NCBI GenBank assembly: GCA_019973155.2
Contig: BPQB01000001.1
Location: forward strand, 1,488,001-1,552,000
Direction of reading: 5' to 3'
Origin: Phanerochaete sordida
Taxonomy: Eukaryota; Basidiomycota; Agaricomycetes; Polyporales; Phanerochaetaceae
DNA length: 64,000 nucleotides
The first letter of the stretch is position 1; the number at the start of each line of letters is the position of its first letter. Positions 45,624-55,160 of this stretch are shown here, one piece after another. The position numbers and the translations under genes are program-made. The notes beneath the pieces are model-generated. The model searched no databases. It saw only the letters and a program-made list of their open reading frames with translations, and was not told the origin of the DNA.

Positions 45624-46980
45624 TCATGTGTACGTATCCGCGAGGCGGCGCACGATATACGCCTCCGTGGTCACAGGAGCGTGCTTTGCTATCTTGCCGC
45701 AGTTCGGGAGGCACGCGACGACCGCGTCGAAATTGGGGTTGCAGAAGAACGCGACCGACCGCCGCAGCGGTGTGACTTCGCCATCTGCGCCGGGGGCCTG
45801 CGCGGGCGGCGCGACGACGCGGAGCAGCGTCGACCGGAGCACGCCGTTGCGCCAGCGCGCGAGCAGGTCCGCTGCGTTCACGACCACCGTGCCGGGCTGC
45901 GCGACGGTGTTAGCGGCTGCATCTCCGGCCTCGCGCGCACATACTTACGATCGGCACTGCGGGCTGGGACGCCTGCGTGTGTGGGTGCTGCACCTCGAGG
46001 CCGCCGACCTGCGCGCGCAGCGTCAGCACCGATGACGGCACGCGCACACGGACGACACGGCCGCGCACCCACAGCGTCCTGGAACAGCAGCGTAATGCTC
46101 CCGTAGTCGGAGTGGGGCGCGACGCGAGCCTGGCCCTCTTTTCTGAGGAGCGCGGTCGGGACAGGCGGATAGGAGAGCAGCCGCAGGGTGTGGCACTGCT
46201 GGTCGACGAGCGTGGCGAAGAACGCCTCGCCGAGGCCAAGGCCTAGCGCAATCGCACGCATCACTTGGACGTGCAGTCCGTGGCACGTCCTGTAAAAGTC
46301 TAGCATGGTGTCCTTGAAGCGAGGGGCATCGCCCTCCGCAGGCCATTGGTTTTTCCATGTCGCGTCCCAGTCGCGGCCGATTTCCATGGTCTCCTTGTAG
46401 TCAGGCGCGCTCGCACGCCGCTTGGCGATCTCGTCCGGATCGGAGGACTGCGAGGCCTGCTCGCGGCCAATCGCGACGTAGCCACGCTTCGCGCGAGGGT
46501 CCTCCCAACGAAGGCTGTCCTGGGTAGTGCGTCAGGCTAGACGTCCGTTACGTGTGGGCGATGCACGCTGCGACGCACCTTTGTCTCGGTCGGCAAACTG
46601 AAGAATTCGCCGCTCTGAAAGGGCGACATGAGGACCGTATCAGGATCAGGGAGGCGTCATGGACCGACCTTCGCGAACACGTTCCTGATGGTTGCCTCCG
46701 AAACACCATGCTCCTTCAGGTAGATGAAGCCCAAGGCCTGCTTGAAACCGGCGACAATCGCGTCGGCCGTGTGACGCTTCTCGGCAGCGTCGCGGGCGTG
46801 GAGGAAGCAGCTAAAGTCAATTAGCGGTATCGCGCACGCAGGGGCCTGCGTTGTTGCGCTGTTTCAGTGCTGTTCTGTTGAAGGGGGCGCACGGAGGCGA
46901 CTCACGTCGGCGAGGGTGGCGAGGGTGCGCCTCGTGAGGCCGTCGCGGGCAGCGAGGCGTGGAGGCAGGGCGTGCAGCAT
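45624..46980 (-). CDS. 2-oxoglutarate/Fe(II)-dioxygenase paralogue with distal iron-binding His replaced by Leu
   Basis: Six exons: 46906-46980, 46669-46845, 46579-46614, 46073-46519, 45949-46008, 45624-45896; 355 residues. Exon lengths nearly match the neighbour (75/177/36/447/60/273 against 75/174/36/444/60/273), and the proteins align over their whole length, so this is a tandem duplicate. His232 and Asp234 (HSDYGSITLLFQDA) and the cosubstrate Arg (RRS) remain. The third metal ligand is lost: the family sequence STLHRVV reads STLLRVV here (Leu290, codon CTC at 45822-45824), one base from His. Normal 2-His-1-carboxylate iron binding is therefore unlikely. The reading frame is intact, so it is not a plain pseudogene. 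The Arg-containing N-terminus resembles that of the paralogue. Confidence 0.86.
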
Positions 46981-48062
46981 GGCGTTCGACGTAATCAGGA
47001 GACGTCGTCGGGCGCAGGCAGCGTGGCGGCGGGCGGCCGCACTGCGTCCCCTGGCATGGCGAGTCTCCAAGTCCAGCGCAGGCGAAGATCCCATGTCCCT
47101 GGCGCCAGCACCCACACGAACGCGACGCGTGCTTGATAGCCGCCCGCTAAACCCCGCCTCTCCCGGGGACGCTTGGGTCTCTCTCCGCCACGCTTTCCTT
47201 TCTCTCCTCGCCGCCCGCCGCGTCTCGCGTACCTCGTGCGACGCGCCCACCGCGGTGCCTGCGGCCCACGACGCGCAGGCTCCTCCAGACAGCCCGCAGC
47301 CCGCCAGGCGCCATCCAGAACAGCCTATGTCGTCGGGAGCCCGCACCCTCTCGGCAAGCAGTTCTTCAGGGTACATTCGTAAGTCCGAGTCGTGGCGCGG
47401 CATGTGGTCTCTGCTCAGGGTGGTCCCAATGTGCGAACTGACTAAAGGAGATGCCCAACAGACGACATCAAGGGATGTACTTTTCCTTTCGCCGCAGGAC
47501 GGGCCCAACTTCCAGTGCCCAGGTACTGATCCCATGCCGAAGCACGTACGCCTGATCACGTTGGCGGACCCAGCGGGACGCAAGCACACCTGCGCATCAG
47601 AATTTCCAGCCTGCTAGTCCGCGCTCCCAGATCGACAGAGGCCTGTTTACTCTTGTGGGAGCGTCATCCCTACACGCTCGACGTAAGCAGTACGCACCGC
47701 CCTGCGTAACCATCGCCCGAACTTCCACCGCTAGGCCCGGCGCGAGGCCACGATGGAATCGGCGGGCAGTGCGCGATGATACCGATTCATCGGCGTAGGC
47801 AATCTCGCCATCCGCCCGGCGTAGACACGGCCCCATCATTGGTATGATCGCTTGCGCTGAAATCCCCAACACCCATTCTGATTCTATGAAGCAGGGAGGC
47901 CGCAGGGGGCAGACGCCTGCACCCATCCTATAAAATGCTATCCGTGCCTCTCTGTACAGTCGACACACGTCCTCTCTTCCTCCAGGGTCGCCCGCCACCA
48001 CCCTGCCTGTCTCACCCAAGTCTTCTCCCGAGAGAGAACCCGTCGCGACAAGACACAAAGCC
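46981..48062. other. Divergent intergenic region, dioxygenase / terpene synthase
   Basis: 1.08 kb between the starts of a dioxygenase (minus) and the terpene synthase (plus). Long open frames on both strands (plus 46916-47617, minus 46864-47589) reflect high GC and show no domain. TATAAAA at 47930-47936 lies about 130 bases before the terpene synthase start. Confidence 0.45.
47930..47936 (+). promoter_or_regulatory. TATA box of the terpene synthase gene
   Basis: TATAAAA about 130 bases upstream of the ATG, in otherwise GC-rich sequence. Confidence 0.6.
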
Positions 48063-49156
48063 ATGGCCGAAGTCGCTACCGTCAGTGCTGCCCTGCCTTC
48101 GTGAACGCGCGCCACTAACGCTCTCTGCAGACCGCAGTGGCAAAGCACGCCGTCGACAGCCTCCTGAAGCGCGCCGCGCCGACGGCGGGCTGGAAAGACC
48201 TGCAGTTCGACGCCGACGGCGCCGTCGAGCGGCGCATCCGCGAGGTCGTCGCGGGGTGGCACCCGACCGTCGCCGCGATGCAGGGCTTCGAGCGCTCCGT
48301 GCTCATCTCCGCCGCGCTCGCGACGACGTTCAACGCGCACAGCACGCGCGAGGTGCAGCTGCACGTCGCGCTCTACGCGCTCGTGATCTTCCTCACGGAC
48401 GACCTCGAGATCCCCGCCGGCGCGCTCGACGAGTTCATGGAGCGCTTCTACACCGCGCGCCCGCAGATGCACCCCGTCCTCGACCACATGGTCGACATCC
48501 TCCACGGCATGAGCGCGTTCTACACCCCCGTCGGCGTCAAGGCCATCGTCCAGGCCACCGTCGAGTACATGAACGTCAACGCGTTCGAGCCGTACGCCGA
48601 GAAGATCCCCCTGCACCCGGCTGCGCTCGCGTACGTGACGACCCGACGGATGAAGAACGGTCTCGCGGAGCCCTTCCTCATGTTCCTATTCGACAAGGTC
48701 AATTTCCCGGATGTCACTGGATGGATTCAAGCGGTGCCGTAAGTTTGTTCTCAACGTATCTGTACTAGGGTCCGCTGACAGTCTGCTATATAGTGACATG
48801 ATGATCTACACGAATTGGGCAAAGTAATACCCGCTAGTCTGCTATTTCAACGAATCTTAACTAACACGCCCTGTTTCAGCGACATCTACTCCTTCCACAA
48901 GGAGATACTCGCCAATGACGTCCACAATTACATCCTCGAGCGCGTCGAGGTGACCGGGAAGGACCTGCCCACAGTCCTGGACGACCTGGTTGATGAGGCC
49001 GCGGTCGCGTGTGATAACGCACGTCACATCCTGCAGGGTGAGAAGGAGAAGCAGGCGTGGGAGACCTTTGTGGCGGGCTACGCGGCGTTCCACCGCTACA
49101 CGCCGCGATACCGCCTGAAGGAACTGTATGGCGACGAGGAACGTGACCAGCTGTAG
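48063..49156 (+). CDS. Sesquiterpene synthase-like protein (trichodiene-synthase type class I terpene cyclase)
   Basis: Four exons: 48063-48080 (18 bases), 48131-48738, 48794-48823 (30 bases), 48880-49156; 310 residues, shorter than trichodiene synthase (about 375-385) but within the range of basidiomycete relatives. The Asp-rich metal motif is TDDLE (Asp96-Asp97-x-Glu99) in YALVIFLTDDLEIPAGALDE. The second motif NDIYSFHKE (Asn219, Ser223, Glu227) is a full NSE triad split across the last intron, which supports the splice model. The C-terminal PRYRLKELY supplies the usual Arg-Tyr pair. Class I cyclases ionise farnesyl diphosphate with three Mg ions and close rings; the product cannot be predicted. 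Its neighbours are two 2OG dioxygenases (divergent) and a SAP-like gene (convergent, 102 bases away). Confidence 0.87.
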
Positions 49157-49258
49157 CGAGCCAAATATGTACTAGATAGCAAATTACGGAATGTACAACA
49201 GATTGTGCCCAGGACAGATCGAACTCTCGACATGCGCGTGAGGCCGCTCGGGTACTCG

Positions 49259-50794
49259 TCAGAATGCCTTCGCGAGCCAGCCCTCGAAACGGCCCACCTC
49301 CGCGTCCAAATCCTCACGCTCGTGCTCCGGGTGCTTGGGCAGCGCAACCGGCCTCCCGTCGCCATGCGGGTCCGCAACGCGGAACTCCTCGCCATCGCCG
49401 CCGAGCTCGCCGCCGTCCGTGCGCCACGCCGGCGGCGACCGCGGCACGCGCGGCACCTCCTCGCCGCGCGCCGCGGGGCGCGTCCACGTCCACGACCCGT
49501 CGTGCAGGCGTGCGTCCGCCTTGAGCATGTGCGCCCAGTGGCGCTCGAGCGCGGCGCGCGCGGCCTGCATGCGCGCGAGCCGGCGCTCGGCCGCGCCGAG
49601 GCGCTGGCGTGCGGCGTCGAGGACGCGCTCCGCGTCGTGCACGCGCGCGCTGAGCGCGTGCGGCTCCGCGAGGTAGCCGTGGCACTCGCGCAGGTGGCGC
49701 CGCGCGGTCCTGCGCGTCGGCGGGCGCTGCGTGTGGCGCGCGGAGGGTCGGTTCGGATCGTCGGCGGGGTAGAAGACGCGGGGGCGCACCGGCGCGTGCG
49801 GGTCGTCCGTGTAAACGTGCTTGCCGTTCGGTGTGTAGAGTGGGGCGGGCCCAGGCGCTGCGGGGCCGTGCGGTGGCGGGAGAGTATTGGGTGGCGGCGG
49901 CGCTGCAGCGAAGATGTTGGCGGGCTGGCGTCGGAACACGTCCGCTAGCGGAGGTGCAACGGGTAGAGGGTTCGGTTGCAGGTGCTGCCAGGGTCGAGGT
50001 GGTGCCTGGGACAGGAGAGGAGAGCGACCTGCCTCGGAAAGAGGTGTGTGCGACGACGTGGAAATAGCTGTGATCTGTGAGGCACGATCATGGTGCCAAA
50101 GTGTAAATACTGACTGGGAAGAGTGGGCTTTGGGAGCTCCGATTCATCCATTACGACCTCATAGTCTTCAAGATCCAGTGAGTCATCGTCTGCCTGCACC
50201 GGAGCAGGTACCGGGATGCGCTCGGGTCTATACGAAGCGCTCTCCGCCCAATATGGTGGCGGCGGAGGAGATCGTGGAGGCAGGTCTGTCATGAAGGCAT
50301 TAACTCTGGAGCCATGAAGGCCCGATGCTCACGTACAAATTGATGGTGAACCTTGCTCTGGACTGGGGCAGCTGAGCTTCTTTGATATCTCCTCGTGGAC
50401 GCCGCGGAGGAACTGAGAAGCCAAGGTTTGCTGGTCGAACGTGCTGGCGGTCGTGGCTGCTACTGGTGCAGATGAAGCTGTAGGAGCTAATCCATTGGCT
50501 AAAACGCCGTTTAGCTTCGAAGGGCCAGGGTGCACTTGGTCCGTGATTTTGCTGGGGGCTCCATTGGTCAACGCCACATGCCATTAGTCAAAGACTCACG
50601 TCTTGGCTGCCTCCTGACCAAGTTTCTCGATAATGATAGCAGTCTTTAAGTTCGCCTTGATGCCGTATTTCTGCCAAGGAGTTTAGGACACTAGCGCATG
50701 GAAGCACCCGTTCTGAGAGCCGCACCTTTGCTAGTTTCTGGAGCTCTACCCGAGGTAGCTCATGCAAGTCGTCAACGGGAATATCGACCGCCAT
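49259..50794 (-). CDS. SAP-like motif protein with proline-rich and Arg/Ala-rich regions
   Basis: Five exons: 50726-50794, 50600-50670, 50337-50551, 50115-50285, 49259-50067; 444 residues. The N-terminus DIPVDDLHELPRVELQKLAK, continued after the intron as KYGIKANLKTAIIIEKLGQE, matches the two-helix SAP/NuSAP-type DNA-binding motif. The middle is proline-rich (LPPRSPPPPPYWAES) and acidic (DDDSLDLEDYEVVMDES). The C-terminal half contains a charged helix, about 60 residues, rich in Ala and Arg (RVHDAERVLDAARQRLGAAE), likely coiled coil. I do not recognise a named gene; a chromatin or spindle role is only suggested by the SAP-like motif. The intron at 50068-50114 (47 bases, GTCAGT donor) is the only one that links the two reading frames. 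Confidence 0.68.
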
Positions 50795-51230
50795 GTCAGC
50801 AACAACTTGGAGGTCGATGCGATGTACAAGAAAATGAGTAGAGCTGGTGTGTGTGCAGAAGTGGGAGTAGGAGACAAAGTGAGGAAGCGCCGTGGGGGAC
50901 TCAATGTCTTTGTCTGCGAGACAAGGCCACTGGTGATCGATGAGCATGGCCCCGGCTTGAGTGGCTCGCGGCCATACCTCTAGCATCACTAGAACATCCC
51001 TCGCACATTACGTACACTACCCGAGTGTGGCCAGCAGCAAGGCTCTGAGGCCAAACGGTGAACTCGAACATGTGTTTGTTCATATTTGAGGGAGGCTTTG
51101 TGGCGTAAGCGCTTGTCGACGAAACCGTCGACCTCCGATGAGCGCGAACGCGCACACTAGTAGTGATACAAGAAGTATGCAGACGCCGCACCGTACTGCC
51201 AGTATTCAGACATGTCCTCGGAGACGGGGG
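50795..51230. other. Intergenic, 5' of SAP-like gene and 3' of TIP41
   Basis: 436 bases between two minus-strand genes. Nothing recognisable. Confidence 0.4.
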
Positions 51231-52314
51231 CTACTCAGCTTTCTCGTCAAGGACAGCGACCTCCACCTTTGTGCCCATCCCTCTCCAGCCAGTGCCAGCT
51301 CCGTTCTCCTGGGTAACATGGCGCGGCATGCCAGTCAAAGCCTTGGCTATCCACGTAGGATCGGTCATCGGCGTGAGGTCAGTGCGTCGTGGCAGTTGCT
51401 GAGCGGCTGAAATGAGCAGTGAACCGTGGAGAATGTGCGCGGGTGGCGTACCAGTTTAACTCTGTCGTAAGGGGCCTCCCATCCGCTAGTCTCCCGTATG
51501 ATGAGTGGTGGCGAGGACGCGAATGAATGGTAGATGCGAGTGTCATATGTTCGGAAGAGAACGTTGTCGACGCGAAGAGTGAAGCGCGACAGGATGAAGA
51601 AACACGTCGGCATCACTCGCTGGAATTGTCTCAGCACACAAATGTATACAGAGAGGCTCCGAAGAACTCACGATCCGTGTCACTAGATGCGAAGCACCGT
51701 TGTCGTGAAGCTCGTCCTCGAACAAAGGGATCTCCGCATAGAACATGATGGGATCCTGACGCGTCAATTCCGCGAGAGGAATCTCGTGCCGGGAATTCTC
51801 TCTGTCAGCTTCGCTCCATGCTATTGAAGTTGAGGACGAGGCAGGATGGTGGCCGGGATACGTTGTGGTATATGTCCAATCAAATGGCTTGGTGGAGACG
51901 GTCTGTGGCATAGGCAGCTGCGACGATTCACCTGTTCTACTCTGATGAGCTCTCCGCGCGATGACAGAAGTGTCCGAGTAAAACACACCGGCTCTTCAGC
52001 CAGGCTTCCGAGTATCCTACCTTGACGCCTCCGTCCCCGTCAGTCAGCTCCGCATTCTTCACTCCCCGTAGTGCTTCGCCAGTCCCGAAAGCGTATCTCC
52101 AGCCGCTCCGTTTGTGCTCCAGTTCGAGCGTGTTGTTCCCGAAGGTCATCTCCGGCAGGGGCATGCCCTGGAGCGACGCTTGGAGTGCATCGAGCTCGGT
52201 CGCATTCGAGATTGGGTTCGTCCGTGCAGTAATTATCCAGTCGCCAATCTCAATAGTTCGCGAATTCGGCGACTCCAGGAGTTTGTGTTCAGGTAGCTGG
52301 ACCGCAGAAGTCAT
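51231..52314 (-). CDS. TIP41: TIP41-like protein, PP2A/TOR pathway regulator
   Basis: Four exons: 51989-52314, 51672-51936, 51452-51619, 51231-51398; 308 residues, typical for the family. Diagnostic segments: LPEMTFGNNTLELEHKRSGW, TVSTKPFDWTYTTTYPGH, IPLAELTRQDPIMFYAEIPL then FEDELHDNG, and RVMPTCFFILSRFTLRVDNV then LFRTYDTRIYH. Tip41 and human TIPRL bind PP2A-family catalytic subunits, and in yeast Tip41 links the Tap42-phosphatase branch to TORC1. It is cytosolic. The start MTSAVQLPEH is 253 bases from the divergent dynein gene. Confidence 0.94.
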
Positions 52315-52567
52315 GATGGACGTGAAGGACGAGCGTATTCAGATTCAAGGTCAAGCTTGTCAAAGAGTAAGCAGAAAATTAGTATCCGAGTAACCCAGCT
52401 TTGTGACTGAGTAAGCTTTTGGTCTTACTGAGTCAGTCTGAAGGATAACAAATGCTTTCTAGTGACGTGCGATCCAGTATGATGATGGATTACTTCCTCT
52501 TGCTCCATCCACACAAGACGACCAAGTCTGCAGCCAACAGACTGGGCTAGGTCTCGTTGATTCAGCC
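52315..52567. promoter_or_regulatory. Divergent promoter, TIP41 / dynein light intermediate chain
   Basis: 253 bases between the two start codons. Repeated TTACTGAGT-like segments near 52390-52440 are the only notable pattern, and may be chance. Confidence 0.45.
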
Positions 52568-54537
52568 ATGAACGACTCACGACCATCATCACCTGAGGCG
52601 CCACCGCAAGACCTATGGTCGTCGATCCTCGATTCCGTCTCGTCGTCGCGGTCGATACCAGCCAAGCAAATACTGCTACTCGGCGAGCCGTCCTCGGGAA
52701 AGTCAACATTAGCTTCTGCACTTCTGCACAAGGCCGCAGCCGAGGAAGTGCAAGAAGACCAGAAGCTCGACTTTGCTCTGGGCTACGATTGGGCGGACGT
52801 CAAGGACGACGCGGACGAAGGTGCGTGTCGCGAGTCCGGGATGGCACCAATCCATGCGACGTGTTTGGACGCTAATATACGCGTCATGAACGCAGATACC
52901 CTCGCACGGCTCTCCGTGTACACTGTTCCGTCGTCTGCAGCCTCTTACACCGCGTTGCTTCCTCACTTCCTACCGCCACGGACGTCGTTGCCGCATACGG
53001 TCGTGGTCATTACTCTTGACTGGACAAAGCCTTGGACCTTTATCGACCAGCTATATACCTGGTTGAGCTGGATAGAAGCCTGGGTTCAGGGCGACGGGTC
53101 ACGAGAATTACAGATCGTGCGGGAGGAGAACCGAGAGCGACGTGAGTTTCGAGCGATGTGATCGCGCTGTCGGCGGTGCGCGTACTTACGATCACCGTGT
53201 AGTGCAGGCTCATCTGCAGCGTTACACTGAACCTTCCGCCGAGCCCCTACCCGCCACATCCTCTCTCTCTGAGACTACACTTCTTCCGCTCGGTCCTGGT
53301 ACCCTCACGCACAATACGGCCGGTGTGCCGATCATCGTGGCGTGTACCAAGGCCGACCATATTGACGATACCAGCGATGGACTTGGACCCGGTGCCTCAG
53401 GTATGGGTGGCATGGTCAAGGGCAAGGGTGGAGAATGGGAAGAACGGACAGACACAGTCATGCAAGTCCTTCGGACGATTTGCTTGAAGCGTGAGTACTG
53501 TACAGCTCCTACCGAGTTCATTATATTGACCTAGGTCTGGATGTTAGATGGTGCTGCGTTGTTCTACACAACACCACTGCCTCAAACTCTACAGGTGCTT
53601 CGCCAGTACGCACTGCATCTGCTGTTCATGCCGCCTGCGCCCTCGCCTGGGCTTTCGACAGAAGCCGTCGCGCCTGTCCGCAACCCTTTCCCCTTCCTGC
53701 ACAAAGCAAATACCTTGGACAGAGATCGCATTGTTGTTCCAGCAGGGTGGGACAGCTGGGGGAAGATTGCCGTGCTGAGAGAAGGCTTCGATGCCAAGGC
53801 ATGGGGCGAAGCGTGGGAGAACGATATCGAGCAAACGGAGGGTGAACCAGAGCAGGCAGGTGCAAGGAAACAGTACAGCTCTCTAGTACCAGACCAGGGC
53901 CCCAAAGTAAGCACTATACCCGAGGGGCGTGTCAATTTCTTGCTCACATGTCTTTCAGCCTACGCCGTTGCCGCCTTTCAACAACCCGACACCCGAGCAA
54001 GTGTTCCTTGCAAAGAACTACGATGAGAACTCGAAGAAGGCAGATCGCGATCCTCGTGCATCCTTCCGGAACCCCACAGAGAACCCTTCGGCAGGTATCG
54101 TCGGCCCTATGGGTAGCAGCAGTTTCAACCTGCCAAACGTCGAACGAGCTCTTACCGAGATGGAAGGCGCTGTGGGTGGTCCGTCACCACTCAGCGCGAG
54201 CGTTGGTGCGGACACGCGCAAGCCTCTTAGCAGGAGCGCGACACGGCCAGCCTCTGGCTTGTCCGTGCCCGGTGGCGGAGCTGGTAGCACAAGGCCCCAG
54301 GCGTCCTCTCCGACACTATCATCCTCGCCGACCCCTACGTCTGGGGGTCAAACGCAACACGAGGTCCTGCAAAACTTCTTCCAGAGTTTGTTGAGCTCGA
54401 AAGACAGGGCGACCGGAGCGACAGCTACATCGCGATCAACGTCCGCGTCGAAGTCCGCGACGGCCGCCGCGCCGACTTCAGCGGCCCCAGCGAGCAACGA
54501 GGGCAGTGGCGGTGGGGACGCAGCAGAGGGCGCATAG
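52568..54537 (+). CDS. Cytoplasmic dynein light intermediate chain (DLIC)
   Basis: Five exons: 52568-52820, 52896-53141, 53203-53490, 53548-53906, 53959-54537; 574 residues. A Ras-like fold starts with the P-loop GEPSSGKST (residues 39-47), and LDFALGYDWADVKDDADED, VVVITLDWTKPWTFIDQLY, VPIIVACTKADHIDD (NKxD-like TKAD) and KHGAALFYTTPLPQTLQVLR follow the DLIC family. The C-terminal about 190 residues are Ser/Pro/Thr-rich and contain TQHEVLQNFFQSLLSS, which resembles the short amphipathic helix by which DLICs bind cargo adaptors. DLIC connects dynein heavy chain to adaptors for microtubule minus-end transport. Confidence 0.92.
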
Positions 54538-55160
54538 CAGTCGTTTCCTTGAGCACCGACTAGCACCGTTTTGTGTATTTCTGTGGCATCTTTTGCGGAA
54601 TCGGAGGATCTGGCTGAGCCGTGGCGCAGCGACCAAGAAGACTTGATGAGAGCGTGGGCGGCAAACCGCGCGAGCCGAGCGCGGGGCCCAGTGATAACCG
54701 TTCTACCGCTAGCTTGTGACAAAAAATCTGCTAGCGCGAACGACGCGTCGAGCACAGGTCGCGTCACAGAGCTGGACGACGCGCTGAATTTTCTGCTGCT
54801 GTGAACGCAGGACGCGACGACGGGACCGGTCAGAGGAGGGAAGTGACTCGAAGCGCCGCGCAGTGCGCTATATGGAAAGGGGCTGCTTACGGAAGGTTCG
54901 GCAGCGTTTTTGCCTTCGACCCGCCCGTCGTCCAAGCATCCTTGCTCACTGCCACCTCCAGCGTGCTCAGCCCTCTCTCTTTCCCCCACCACTACTTGAT
55001 ACCACACCGCACTTGCCGTTGCACTTGTTTCTCTTGTCCCATATCATCTCTACACACACTCTCGTACGTGCGAACCACCTCCGTCATAGTTCGCTTCGAG
55101 TTCACGCTTTACTCGCACCTCCATCCAGGACTCCTGCATTTTTACGAATAAATATTCATC
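54538..55160. other. Intergenic and leader of the Btz gene
   Basis: 623 bases. The last about 180 are rich in C and T, as usual for fungal leaders, and end in an A/T-rich stretch right before the ATG. Confidence 0.45.

Noticed and set aside
46009..46072. Apparent frameshift in the second dioxygenase
   Set aside because: A 64-base intron at the same place as a 48-base intron in the paralogue explains it.
46864..47617. Overlapping 230-240-codon open frames on both strands
   Set aside because: High GC removes stops in all frames. They overlap the first exon of a real dioxygenase and show no domain.
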